Positions 12,204-24,200 of a stretch of DNA of 64,000 bases are shown piece by piece. The position numbers were made by a program, and so were the translations under genes. Every line of letters starts with the position of its first letter. The stretch's first letter is position 1. The notes beneath the pieces are model-generated. The model was not told the origin of the DNA, did not search any database, and saw only the letters and a list, made by a program, of their open reading frames with translations. Origin of the DNA: Augochlora pura (lineage: Eukaryota > Arthropoda > Insecta > Hymenoptera > Halictidae); NCBI RefSeq assembly GCF_028453695.1, contig NC_135775.1, positions 24,152,545-24,216,544 of the forward strand, given 5' to 3'.

Positions 12204-13048
12204 TATATTATTCTTAAATCTAACACAAAGAAATTAAAGTTATAAAACAATATTTTTTAAAAATTCTGACATCTCTTTGGATTTTCTAAAAACCAGAAAA
12301 AATCGTTCGACTTTTGAAAAACCACTCTACATCCCCGAATTAAATAATGAATTTATTAACATAGCCAAATTGAATCACAAAGGGCGTTCGCGTTTGGCCA
12401 CTCCGTGTTTTAAACAATGAAAAGCGAAGTCTTTATGGCGTTCATAAAAATTTCAAGGTTCTAAAAACCAGCCTCCGGCGAAGTTACATTCGATTTGCAA
12501 CGGGGGAGAGAACGAAAGCGTCGTCAAAGAAGATGGAGGCGAGGGCGAGAAGGGCCGCGCAAACGATGCAATTTTTACAATCGCAGGGTCATTTAAAATA
12601 GAGCAAAGTTTTTACGAGGAGTGCCGGCTCTTTAAGAAAACGCGGTAATAGTGGTGGGACCCGGAGTTCCTTGCTTTTTATGGCGTTATTGCGCGCCGCC
12701 GGTCTTCGCAAGAAAAACGTCGAAACGTCTCCGAGCAACCCCCGGGCAACAATGGTCTCGCAGCTGTTGGCTGCTTTTTCGGTTTACCCTGCACCCGCAC
12801 CGGTCGTCAATAACCTCGCTTTAGCTTGGGAATAATTTGTTTTGCCTACAAACGAAACAACTCGTGTACGAAACCCATAATAGGATCATTGCGCAACGCC
12901 TTTTTCCGGTTGCGATGTCGATGAAAGGGGTCCTCATCGTCGCGGTCCTCATAGTCTCAGCACGATTTTCATAGGTATTGTAAATAAAAAGGGTCTAGAG
13001 TTAAATTGAATTTATTTATTTTTTAAATTGAATTTATTTATTTTTACT
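12204..13048. promoter_or_regulatory. Possible eve upstream regulatory DNA
   Basis: The block at about 12470-12960 is GC-balanced, complex and non-coding. It lies 1.1-1.6 kb upstream of the eve transcription start. It contains several TTTATGG/TTATTG-type strings (about 12433, 12677 and 12687) that would fit Caudal or Abd-B-like homeodomain binding. This is inference from position and motif content only. Confidence 0.25.
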
Positions 13049-13119
13049 CACATAAACTCATTAACGATGCTTTGGAGAAAATTTTCGTGAAGGAAAAAAA
13101 TGCTTGAAATGATTTCTTA
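13049..13119. mobile_element. Second diverged relative of the 7541-7797 repeat
   Basis: The order AACTCATTAACGATGC, TTTGGAGAAAATTTTCGTGA, AGGAAAAAAATGCTTGAAAT and GATTTCTTAA parallels one arm of the fold-back element at 7541-7797. It is short and decayed. Confidence 0.45.
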
Positions 13120-14060
13120 ATGTATTATATCTTGTATAAAATATTTTATCATAAAAAGAAACATTTAGTATTTATTTATATAAGTATACTATTTTAGAAA
13201 ATTTATATATAATTATTATGTCTATTATATAAGTCTACTATCATAAAGAATTTTGGTAAGTATCTTCCTATTATGTAACTCAATTATAATTTAATATTTT
13301 AGATAATATAGTTAGACAATAATAAATACAATATAAATATAAAAAATCCAGCAATATATAGAAAATAATAAAAAGTGTCCACCCCATTAAGATCAAAGAA
13401 TTTCGATTTTCGTTTCCAATTTCCCTGAAGCACAGAGAAAAGATTGCAGCATCTCCCTGCGGCTGATTCAAGCCGGACAATTGATCCAGCGTACAGTTAG
13501 CGGCAAGTGCACACACGGGACAGTCCCACATTTTCCGCGTTAGGCTCGAACAATAAGAACGTTCCACGCCCCGCGCGCAAATATTTGATCGCCCTCGCTC
13601 CGCCTCGAAGCCCGCGAAACTCGCAGCGCCGAGAAAATGCGGGAAAACGAGCCGCTGAAAGAAACGGAGAAAAGCGCCGAGAGAGAGAGAGAGAGAGAAA
13701 AAAGAAAGGAAAGAAGAATAACTTGGAACAGAAGGAAGTTCCGTCGGAATTCGCGAGTTCATCAGCTCGCCGGCGGAAGCCTCGTCGAGGGCCAATTCGG
13801 CCGAATTTGCGCCGTGGTATAACGACAGATAATTTCCTCCGGCTCGATGCATAAGTTGATGCTGTCGGGTGCATCTGGTAGAAAAAAAAAAGAGAAGCAT
13901 CCGTGTTCAGCGGAAGGACGGTGTCCGCGTGGTGGGGGAAGGATGGGTGGTAACAAGCAGTATTGGGGAGCGACTGCGGCCAATCGGACGGGATTCCAAG
14001 GGGCACCGGCCAATCCGGGAGCGTGTCGGAACGATGGCTGGCCGGTGAATCGCAAGGCCG
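13120..14060. other. eve 5' flank
   Basis: AT-rich to about 13380, then CpG-rich. A (GA)n tract at 13678-13698, about 400 bp upstream of the start site, could bind GAGA factor. Long frames on both strands (for example the Ser/Leu/Phe-rich minus frame at 13280-13900) follow the GA/CT tract and have no recognisable domain. They also share the DNA with antisense frames, so I treat them as chance. Confidence 0.5.
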
Positions 14061-14097
14061 TATAAATCGCTTCTAAGGCAGCCGAGAATTTTCAGTT
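14061..14097 (+). promoter_or_regulatory. eve core promoter: TATA box and initiator
   Basis: TATAAA at 14061-14066 and an arthropod-type initiator TCAGTT at 14092-14097 put the predicted +1 A at 14094, with the TATA box starting at -33. This is the standard spacing. The predicted 5' UTR is 243 nt, up to the ATG at 14337. A DPE (RGWYVT) at +28 is not evident. Confidence 0.75.
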
Positions 14098-14336
14098 GAG
14101 CGTCAATTGTCGTTCCGTCGGCAACGTTCTGAGAAAGAGAGAGGGTGCGTGAGAAACGGTCCGAGTTTACCCGTACGAATATCCGAACGTCATTTCTCTC
14201 ATGCACTACGTGGAGTACGCATCGATAGTGAACGAACCGAAACAGCGGCTGTAGAAACGCTGTTGACCTGTCAGTGAACTTGTACAAAGGAATCAGTGCT
14301 ACGGACATTACAGTGTGCACGTTCGCGCCCGCAACC
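14094..14336 (+). other. eve 5' UTR (predicted)
   Basis: From the initiator A to the base before the start codon. Its 5' end rests on the TATA/Inr geometry alone. Confidence 0.55.
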
Positions 14337-14484
14337 ATGCAGGGCTACCAGAGGAATTTCGAAGAGCAGCAGAGGGACCAAAGGGATGACGAGACGATCG
14401 TCGTGGACCTCGTCACGCCGCAGTACCAGCTGAGCCCTCCGCACAGCCCGCCGTCGGGGAACGCGGCGAAAACGCCGGACAAAG
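14337..14484 (+). CDS. eve: eve coding exon 1
   Basis: Begins at the ATG in CAACCATGC and encodes MQGYQRNFEEQQRDQRDD, then ETIVVDLVTPQYQLSPPHSP and SGNAAKTPDK. It ends in phase 1 at AAAG|GTAATT. Length is 148 bp. The Pro/Ser-rich tail is typical of the segment before the Eve homeodomain. Confidence 0.9.
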
Positions 14485-16501
14485 GTAATTTCCCTCCGTG
14501 TTTTATTCGAATTAGCCGTGTTAGCGAGATAATTATCCTGACGTAACGCGGACTCCTCGAAGGGTTCAAAGAAGAGATCTCCTCCTGTCTCCAGTCTCTT
14601 TTTCTTGCAATCGATGCTGGCAATTTTTATTCTGCATAACAATTTACACTCATGCGATACAATTTACATTCTGCATTACAATTTGCATTTTGCATAACAG
14701 TATACATTCTGCATAACAATTTACATTTTGCATAACAATTTACATTCTGCACATTAGTATATCGATTAGAAACGATCAGGCGAGTTCCTCGCGACGATTG
14801 CAAAAAAAAAGACAAAGAAGACAGGGAGCAGATCTCGACAACAGTCTGCGAGACGATTTGTATTGATGAATGCTCCAATTCCAAATATAAACATAGTAGC
14901 GGAGATTTGAATTGGCGGCGGTTAAAATCGCAATGACAGACCGACACCGTCGCCGACATTGCCACAATCACAATGGGCAATACTATACACGTATGCGCGC
15001 AGCATGCAAATACAGTAGCAATTACAAAAGAGAAGACGCTATTATCTCTGTCTTATTTTATTTTTCTTTTCTTCGTATTTTATTCGATGTTTTAACGCGG
15101 TAATATTCGAATTAAATTCTTCCCTTTTGCTTGAGAAATTGTTATGAGGTTCCCACGGCATTTCGATTATTTACACAATGAAAAATAACTAAAATTGTTC
15201 ATAGCATAATTAACAACCCTGAGCGATCCACCGCGAGTAAATAATTGTTATATTAACGGGCACCGTCGTGAACGCGTTAAAATTAGACGATTTTATTTAA
15301 CGCGAAAAAAGAGTTAAAACTATTTGTCGACGCTTTGACTCGGCGGAGCAACTATTTAACCACGCTACTTTCAACTTTCGTTCGTTTTAATTCGGGGCTG
15401 ATAATAAACGACAGGAACCCTTAAAAGGGACAGCCGAGGCTACGGAGTTTATTGAAGAAATGATTTTATGGTCGCGGCCTGGCTGCCTGGAAGCAGCTCG
15501 TTCCCTAAATTTTGTTTATTGCTAAGGCGTTTTCGAAATTGGCGTTGCGAATTATATGTCGGCCGTCGGCAGGCCTCTCTCGCTTTTGTCAGCCGACGAA
15601 ACGGGCCGCTCTCGAAAGGAAAAGCTTAGAATCAATAATCCTTTCCCGACCGTGGGGAACATTTTTCACCCGGTCTTAAAATTGCCGTGTATAATTACTG
15701 CCTCGTCTATTTCATAAAGAATTTAAAAATAGAATAATTTGCTAGATACAACGATGGAAAAGGTTAAAAAGAGAAAGGGCCGACGAATTAATTTTACGTT
15801 CAAATAAGCAGAAATAAATAGTTGCATAGTAATATTTAGTCCTGGCAACGTTACAGTTCTTTAAGGGTTAAACGATTTAGATTTTCAAATCGATGATACG
15901 ATAATAAGATCGAAGACGGGGTGTAAAGGCGACTCGCATTTCCGTGATAAGACATCCGACGCCGGCAGACCGGAGAAAATCGGCCCGAGAGGTGGTCCCC
16001 GAAAGGATCCAGGTGAGGTCCAGCCGACCCGCCGGGCTCCTTTCATCTCGTTCCCCCGGTCTTTCTGCTCGCCTACGCGAGCCGGAATGCGATCGCCCGC
16101 TGCTCCACCGTCGACGACAATGTGTGTAACCGCGTTCGGCAAACAGACGGATGCCCCCCTTCGCCTTTCCGTTAGAACACAGTTCGTGTCGTGACAAATT
16201 GCGGGGTGTCGGCGACCGCTTAAAGGACCGCTTTACCACCGCAGGACAACTCGTCTACACGTAGCCGACAGCATCTCTAACCGTGTGTGCGTATCGTGTT
16301 CGTTTTTCAGACTCGTCGCCGTCGCAGCAACAGCAGCACCCCTTGTCGTCCATGGACCCGAATATCAGGAGGTATCGCACCGCGTTCACCAGGGAGCAAC
16401 TGTCGCGATTGGAGAAGGAGTTCCACAGGGAGAATTACGTGAGCAGGCCGAGAAGATGCGAGCTGGCCGCTCAACTACACCTGCCCGAGTCGACGATCAA
16501 G
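14337..16501 (+). CDS. eve: Even-skipped homeodomain transcription factor (3' incomplete)
   Basis: Eve is a nuclear homeodomain transcription factor, mainly a repressor, used in segmentation and in specifying neurons. Two exons join in phase (14337-14484 ending phase 1, 16311-16501 ending phase 0) to give 113 codons. The ATG has A at -3. The N-terminus MQGYQRNFEE followed by ETIVVDL matches the start of arthropod Eve proteins (MHGYR...LVVDL in Drosophila). A Gln-rich stretch precedes the homeodomain, which begins IRRYRTAFTREQLSRLEKEF and runs through ENYVSRPRRCELAAQL to ESTIK. That is residues 1-46, including R5, F8, L16 and F20. The split after residue 46 is the intron site of the Evx class. 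Helix 3 (WFQNRRMK) and the C-terminal repression region are absent from the window on either strand. They probably fall in the 100-N gap at 17480-17579, so this is an assembly truncation rather than evidence of a pseudogene. Confidence 0.93.
14485..16310 (+). other. eve intron 1
   Basis: A 1.8-kb intron from GTAATT to TTTTTCAG. It carries a minisatellite at 14629-14752, AT-rich DNA and a CpG-rich last 400 bp. No other exon was recognised. Confidence 0.8.
14629..14752. repeat. Minisatellite in eve intron 1
   Basis: About six copies of a unit of about 20 bp, ATTCTGCATAACAATTTAC, with small variations (ATTTTGCATAAC, ATTCTGCATTAC). Confidence 0.8.
16311..16501 (+). CDS. eve: eve coding exon 2 (homeobox, 5' part)
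   Basis: Starts after CGTTTTTCAG and completes a GAC codon with exon 1. It encodes DSSPSQQQQHPLSSMDPN and then homeodomain residues 1-46. It ends in phase 0 at ATCAAG|GTGTGT. Length is 191 bp. In exon 3 of the family the next residues are V-W-F-Q-N-R-R; the bases here instead read into GTGTGTACTCGG, an intron start. Confidence 0.93.
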
Positions 16502-17479
16502 GTGTGTACTCGGCGGATTTTAATCGCACCGCGGCCGATTAAGGGGAGACCGTTTTCTCTCGTGCTGGTCCGTTCGCCTGGCCAACGCCGCCGCGATAGT
16601 GTTTGCCGAGAACGGGGCAAACACGCGCGGCGAAGTTCAGTAAACAGTGACCTCGTACTCGGACCCCGAGAGCATAGAAAAGTGTTCTATTAACACCTCG
16701 GTCTGTTTAATTAATGTCGGTAATCGACGCTGGCGCGCGGGCACAGAGATGGGAGAGCCTTGGAGTTTGTTTCACTTTGGTGTTGCGCAACCGCTTCGAG
16801 AACCGCGGCGCGACCGTTGTTGTTCCGATAGAACTAGAGGATCGAAGAGAGAGGGAATAAGAGGGAGAGAGAGAGAGAGAGAGAGATCGTCTCGCTCATC
16901 AACGGGGATGCCAAGTTTTTCGCCGTCAGTTTTTGCCGACTCTCCGCCATGCTTGATCGACGATCATAGCTCGTCGAAGAGGGGGAGGAGACTTCGTCGG
17001 CAACGCGAGACTCTCGCCCCGGGTTCTTCTTCTCGCTTTCTCTGCCAGCGCTGTGTACCCGACACGCACGGGATCCCCGTCTTCTCTCGCTGTCTCGCCG
17101 TGTCGAGCAAACAGTCAATCACGCAAGGCAAACACTGTGGCCTCTCTTTGGTCTTCGCTTCGCCTCGATCCCCTTGATCCTTTTTCCGTGACTTCTTAAT
17201 ATCTTTCGACCGCGACCGGTCGATCCGGTCCGAGGTGTTAATCACTTTAATTAGCGGTTTTCCCGGGCCACCTTTGACTTTAATGGATCCCTTAATTTCT
17301 CATCTCGCGCTGCCACGGTTGTACAATGGCTATAAAACGCCTACCGATGGAAAAAAATGATCGAGGTGTTAAACGAACCGCGCGCGCGCGCGCTCGCTCG
17401 CTCGCCCGCTGCGCGCCTCGAAATCTACTTTTTCGGCACCCGTGTTCCGATCCCGTATCGTCGTCCCCGCTCGCCTGTC
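16502..17479 (+). other. eve intron 2 (5' part)
   Basis: Begins GTGTGT and contains a (GA)n tract at about 16863-16887 and a (CG)n/(CTCG)n run at about 17385-17409. It runs into the assembly gap without an acceptor or homeobox 3' half. The long frames here stop or run through simple sequence. Confidence 0.65.
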
Positions 17480-17579
17480 NNNNNNNNNNNNNNNNNNNNN
17501 NNNNNNNNNNNNNNNNNNNNNNNNNNNNNNNNNNNNNNNNNNNNNNNNNNNNNNNNNNNNNNNNNNNNNNNNNNNNNNN
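17480..17579. other. Assembly gap (100 N), probable site of eve exon 3
   Basis: Exactly 100 N between GCTCGCCTGTC and CAGAAGTAGCG. The flanks are GC-rich and simple-sequence rich, which makes an assembly break likely. No WFQNRRMK-encoding exon exists elsewhere in the window. The gap is therefore the natural place for the missing eve exon, and the true length is probably larger than 100 bases. Confidence 0.9.
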
Positions 17580-18230
17580 CAGAAGTAGCGTCGATTTAAA
17601 CAATTAATCACGGTGATTACGCGATGCGAAAAATTTCGAGGACGATAAAAAAATAGCGAGGATGTTCCCGAGCAGCGCGGGAGCCATTTTAGCGGAATCA
17701 GCGCGGCCGCTCGAATATTCCATTTTAATTAGGCGGGCCCGGGGAAAAAGGCGTTGATGAATAAAGAAGAAGAAGAAGAAGAAGAAGAAGAAGGAAAGTG
17801 GGAAACGAGGGCGGAGAGGTGTGTCGGCGCTGGGAGGAGCGAGGCACCTCTAGCCTAGATTAAGTTACTCTCAGCTTCGGGGATATAGGTAACAGATCGT
17901 TAAGGCGGAAGATCGAGGAGGTCTGGCGGTGAAATTACATTTTTTAATTATGGCCGGAGCAAGTTCATAATTGGTGCTCACTACGCGGGGGATGAAACTT
18001 ATTAGTCGGCAAGGCTTTACCGTCCTGGGGGATGTAACATGGCCGGCTTGCGGAAGGATATCGCCTCCCGGTTCCCAGGGACGCAGCCGGAACCGGTGAA
18101 GGGGCGCCGGGCTCCGTGGAAATTAATTAATTAGCACTCGGATATCACGATTGTTTCATTAACGCTGCTCGCTGGCCCCGAAAACTTTTATCGAGAACTA
18201 TCGCTTATTAATCACTCATCGATGAGACGT
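17580..18230. promoter_or_regulatory. Possible eve 3' regulatory DNA, rich in TAATTA-type sites
   Basis: Complex non-coding DNA with many homeodomain core sites: ACAATTAATC (about 17599), TTTTAATTAGGC (about 17724), TTTTTAATTATGG (about 17941), CATAATTGG (about 17966) and AAATTAATTAATTAGC (about 18120). An (AAG)n tract at 17764-17793 interrupts it. Eve and Evx genes commonly have downstream enhancers; assigning one here is inference. Confidence 0.3.
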
Positions 18231-21200
18231 TTTCGGTAAATAATTATTTTTATATCGATGATATGTTAAGGAAATTATTTTTTGAAAATTTCGTTCGTTA
18301 TACAGTAATTAAATCTAATAAGATTTAATTTAATTTAATTTAATTCATTTGTTTTAATGCTCCTTTTATTCTGAATTATGAGAGGTCTATTTTCTCTTTC
18401 CTATCTTATACGTATTAAATAAATATTAATATCTCATTTTAAAATTATAATATCTCATTTATGATTCTACGTTAATTTTATTTTATTTTTCGTGTTTTCA
18501 ACCCTTAAGTATTAAAATTCTAAAAATACCTATACTAGACTAGAATTTATTTTCTTTTTGTCCTATTTTCATCCCTTAAATCATCTTTAATTTCTAATTA
18601 ATTATTGTCAATAAAAATATGTGATAAAAATATATATTTTCGAGCAATGTATTCCAGGAAATAATCAAGGGTTCCTAAACGCGACCGTATCGCGCGATCA
18701 TCCCCACCCCTTGACCAAGCGGCCGTGTTTTTAGCGCTAATAAAGGACGCGAGATATTTTGAAAAACGATAGGCAGCGCGCGAGAGACAGATTGGCCGAG
18801 AAGAAGCAGCGGCCCTGACACTAATCTCGAGTTAGGTGGCAACATTTTCTCGTAGACAGGGAATATACGGGGGCTCGTAGCTGTTGCACGGTTATCCGGC
18901 CTCGGCTACACACAGCCGCGAGCGCGCGGACTCCGTATATATTTACTCTGCGCGTGTGCGCGCGCGCAGAGCCGTGGCTACAAATACGTATCGGACGAGA
19001 TACAAGATACGCGTTAAACTTTCCGATGCGAAATTCGTTTCGGTAGCCAAAAATATTTCGTCGACTGCCGAGGCCGTTTGCAACCGATTATGTCAGCTAA
19101 CGATTCGACTGCCGGAAAACCGTGTTCGATAACAGGAGAACGAAATTGGAAAATATTCCTCTCGCAGAAGAACATTTTATAGAATTTACTTAAATGAAAA
19201 TATTCAAAAATAAGGGGATGAAAATTAAGAATTTATTTCTTGATAGCCGCGACACTGTTACAATATTTTATACAATTTTTTTCGAAATTTTACTTGAAAT
19301 TTTATATTTAAATTTTAATTTTACAAGGAATTTGTACTTGGTAAGGAGGGGATGAAATTTTGTTTTCAAAGCATGGTAGTTACAATCAGGTTAACTGTTT
19401 AGATTAAATTTAGTTATATTAGATTCAATGTTTAATTATTTTGAGGTACATGGAGTAATTAGAGCTTGTAAAATTATTAGATATTTACAGGAAAATCACA
19501 GAAAAACAGTAATAAAGATAAAATAATTTTAGCAGCATTTCCAACGCGTCGCAGCAACCCTTGAATTCCTTGGAAACTAGCCTTTCACTCGAAGCCATTT
19601 TAAATCTATATCCAAAATAGCATATCTAACTAACAATATCCCTATTTAACCTCACTTACTGTATTTTACATAATTGATTCTTCTCCCCCGTAAAATAATA
19701 ACTCTTTAAACAGTCTTTCAAACAGCAAGAACTTCAGCAATATCGAAACGATTTTCGAACGCGACGAAACAATTCTTATCTGCGCCTACCATTCGAGCGG
19801 CTTATCAATGCCAATCATACCGTAGACTCTCGATTCCGTCTAATAATCCTTTAAACAAATTCTGTATAGCGCGAGGTAGCACGGAAAATTCCGTGAAAAT
19901 AACGCGGGGCCGACGACAGCGTAACACATTTCAAATCTCGCACGCCGCCGCCCTTTCTCTCCGTTTCTTTCTCAATCTTCCAGCCGTTTCTATCCCGACG
20001 ACCACCAGAGGGTAAGATGGGGTTGTGTCTCGTTACACCGCCAGCCTCTCCCCGGAGCTTAATACGTGCGCGCACGGATAAGCGAGAGGGGAGGGGGGTC
20101 GGCGAGGCGCCGCGGGGAGGTCGGTTGCATGAACAAGTAAATAGACAGGTAGCGCGCGGGCGGAGGCCACGTACACACAGGGGTATCGTTGGTGAAGGGT
20201 CGATGGCGTGGTTGTGAGATTCACAGGAGGATGAGGGAGGGAGGGTTGAAGGGATGGGAGGCGCTGGTGGATAGCAATAAGGTGCTGGGCACCGCGCTGT
20301 TACGACCCCTGATCTAGCGACGTCGCGTGTATGAGGGAGTGTGCTCACGCCGCCGCTACCTCCGCCGTGGAAATTATAGGAAACATGCTTTATCCTTCTC
20401 GTCATTATTCCCGATGTTTCTGAATAATTCACCGCAGACCAGAGAGACTCGTGACAGCCGGGTGTTTGATCGTCCATGGCTTCGCCGCTCGGAAGCGGAA
20501 ATCATTGTTGCTTATTTCGAAACGCTGAAGACGAAAATAGCAGAGAAAACTAAATGAAATCGCGTGGGATTTTATATTTTATTCTTTTTATTATTAGTTT
20601 GTTTATTAGCGAATTTATTAGTAATAGTAGTAAGTAATATTGTACGCACTTTGTGATAAGAATTATTAGTGATCGATACAGTTTATTTATTTTATTTATT
20701 ATTATTTTCTTAGAGCTTGTGAGGAGTATACACTAAGTTACAGTTTTATAGGTTATATACAAGAATTAAAAGAATTTAATAATTAATAGTTGAATTCTTA
20801 TGTTACATTTGACTGTAAAAATTGTTTGACATTACTAAATATTCTCTGACACTATTGCTATTTATTTTAAGTGATAGTAATGAATTAGTAATAAATTTTA
20901 ACCTTTCCTATTCTGCTTTTAATTAATCGAAGACAAAATATTGATCTATGAGAATTGCTAAACTTTTCAACCCTATGAAAGCAATATTCAATATTTAATA
21001 ATTACTATTATTTTCTATAGAAATGCATATGCTATAGCCCACTTAAAAATTCTCGTCCAACAATTTTACAACATTTCTAACCAATAAAAATAGCAACAAA
21101 AATCCTCCTTCACCCCCTAACAGAAACAAAAGCTCTTGCTAAAGCTATTGAAATATTTATCTAATTTGTTTCTAGCTTCGCATCCAACTCTGACGTCACA

Positions 21201-24200
21201 GATACGTTCCAGTGCAGTTCGACAAGTCCTCTGAAAGGTCGACGGACACCAATTTCGTAAACGGAAGCACGGCGATACGAGCGAAATAGCGAAAGAATAG
21301 CCGAAGTCCGTAATTCCTGTCGTGGATCGCAGAAGGTTGGGTTGCCTGAGAATTCCGCGGACCGTCGGAGAGGGGGGGCGGGGGTGGTGTGGAGGTGGTG
21401 GGTTATACGGGATCTTGAAAGGAGAGCCTCAGGTAAAAAGAACAGCCGCCGGGGGCCATGATGGCTCTGACCTTTCTCGCTTATCTGCGGGGCGAGAGAG
21501 ATACCCGGGTCAATACTTCTCGGGAGGGTTTTGCACGAGGAAAGAGGGGATCGTTTCGCCACCCCTCGTTTCTCTGCTCGCCGACGATTGGCGGTGGCAG
21601 GAGGGCTGGGTGGTGGTCCTGCGAGGGTGGAAACACGAGATGGATATTTGATTGTATTTGTATTCGTACGGGTGTATCCTTGTTGGCTGTGTCCACGGAG
21701 AAAGAGGGGGAGAATGAAAGAGAAAGAGAGAGAGAGATGGAGAGTGAGAGACAATAGGGGATAGGGTGACGCTGAATAATACCGTTCTTTGGGGATGCGA
21801 ATCCCCGATTTTATTTATATAATTTCGCGATTGAATCGCGTCATATTTAGGAACCCGTCTGACAGGTAGCCTTCGGTAATCGATATTTTATTGACTCGCT
21901 CTTGGGGGATCCTATGGGAGTCTGTGCATTGGAGGAGCTTTCTATATTCTTGACATTTTATTCCTTCGATTTTCGAGATGCAGGGACGCATTTGTTGATG
22001 GAATTATTGTGGAAGTTTATAGCGCATTGGAAACGATAGCAGAATTTGTTGAAAGGTTTTTTAAATATTGACGACTGTGGATTTTGCCTTTTTATAAATA
22101 ATAAATTTATGCAGACGTTTTTAGATAGTGTTCTTAAACAACAGTGTCTGTTTTATAAATATTTTCTAATAATCGAGGTTCGAATAATCGCATCATCTCC
22201 ACCCTGATTGCCCATTTTGATTTAAAAACCCAAAAATAATTAGAAAAAATCTACCATACCCTCTAATAAATATATAAACAATAAGCTAACTATTATCTTA
22301 ACCTCCTACAAATCTACTTTACCCCCAATAACAATAAATAAAATCCCTAAGTAATTCAGCCAATAATTTCCTCTCTAAATCTCAAAAAAATGATTTTAAC
22401 TACTACACTCCTAAACAATTAATAATTTTACTAAAAAAACCAGACACTCGGTATAGTTGCCTTTTACTAACCCAGCAGACCCAAAGAATAACAAATTAAC
22501 CGAATGGCCGGCATTAAATGCAAATAAAAAGACAGGAGAGAAGTAGAAGGATTCGCTTTCACGGCGGGCTATTTATTGCAGAAAATTGTATCTACTTTCA
22601 ATGATTATGATTTATCTGCAGCCGGTTAAGTCGGCGGGCGAAGAAGGAGGTCTTCCACCACACCTCGTTTCAGCTCCTCGACGACGATTGGTCGTGGCAG
22701 ATCGCGCGCAGGACGACGTCGGGAGGGGTGGAGGAGGGAGGAGGAGGAGGAGGAAGGTTACGCGAAGGGGATGAAAGCGGTGGAAAAGGTTGCGGGGGCT
22801 GGCTGTCTTCGAGGAACGGCCGATGGGGTGGAAGAAGGATATCGAACGTGCGACGAGGACAAAGGGTGTTTCGCCCTTGAGTCTGCCAGTGGATGAGGCG
22901 CCTCGTGAAACGCCATCATCAAGCATTCATAAGGTGTAGCTGCCTGTTTATCAAGAGGAATACTTTGCAGTAGATTCCACGGGAATAACTGGCGCGTGTA
23001 CGGACTCCGCTCGCCGTGGATTTACAGGATCCTACGGGATCGCTGTAACGCCGTTACTTTTTCTAATTGTTCCTCCCAGGACTGTTGATACATTCGTATT
23101 TTCTATGGCGACAATTTTCATGATTCTTAATTGTTTCGAGCTTTATCAAATTCTCAAAATATTGCCAAGAAAATTATTGACTCAGAAAAATCGTGGACTT
23201 CTTGACACATTTAATAAAATTATTGACAGAGAAATATATTTAATTTTGATATTTAGAATTACTGCTTTAAATTTTAACATGTTCCAGGACTGTTAATAAA
23301 TTCGTCGTTCACTCTAGTGATAATTTTAATTGATTTTTAATGAATTCAAGCTCTATTAAATTCAGAAAATATTGCTATGGGAAGATCAGAATTGAAAATA
23401 TTACTGGCTCAGAAAAATCATAGATTTCTTGACAAAGTTAACAAAATTATTAACACGGAAATTAAAAAATTTGAAAGTTTAGATATTGACAATAATTTTA
23501 CCCCTACCTCGTAGCTTGAAATAACATTCACATTTTTGGAAATTCTCATCCCCTGTCATGCAAGTCAAATATATAGCAATTATTGTATTTTTAAAATAAA
23601 TGATTTCTCTTTTATAGACAATAGTTAACGTTAATAATCTTGCCACTGGTACGTGTAACAGCTGGCAGAGTATATAGAAATTCGTTGATGGAAGAACTTT
23701 TTGCGAATATTTTAGAAAAGGGATCCATTATGTAGGAGAAACAGGATTGCCAGGATCGTACTCAGCTGTTCCTATCAATAAAATTGATGGTCCAGCGAGA
23801 TGACTCTTTTATCCTCCCTTTCAGCAACTAATGATGTGGGCTGAACGGTGCTCCGTCGTTTCCTCCGGCGAATCATCATCCATCAAAATCGTATCGACGG
23901 GACGCCCTTCAATTTTTCTCTTTCCGGAAAGATATAATCCAGCTTGGAAAAACAGCCAGAATCCATATTAACAGTTAAATCAATTTTCTTATCTCGAATC
24001 CCATCTCGATCGCGCACTATATTTTTCTCTCATTTATATACTTCTTTATAGACTATAGAAATTAATAAGATACGATATTATGGAAATCTTGACGCAGAAA
24101 TATTATTAAAAATCTTCGAAAGTGAAATAGAAAAATTTGATTTATGTTAATTTCTTAATTTCGTACGATGCTTAAATACGGCATAAGGAAATGACAATTT

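Noticed and set aside
13280..13900. 206-codon minus frame upstream of eve
   Set aside because: Crosses the GA/CT tract (FFSLSLSL) and overlaps four other frames; composition-driven.
16502..16693. Continuation of eve exon 2 past ATCAAG (VCTRRILIAPRPIKG...)
   Set aside because: The conserved homeodomain continuation V-W-F-Q-N-R-R is absent and the sequence starts GTGTGT, so this is intron.
19851..20477. 208-codon minus frame
   Set aside because: Lies in a CpG-rich patch with antisense frames open at the same place, is Pro/Arg/Ser-biased, and has no domain or splice context.
21161..21754. 197-codon minus frame
   Set aside because: CpG- and GA/CT-rich DNA with overlapping frames on both strands and no recognisable family.
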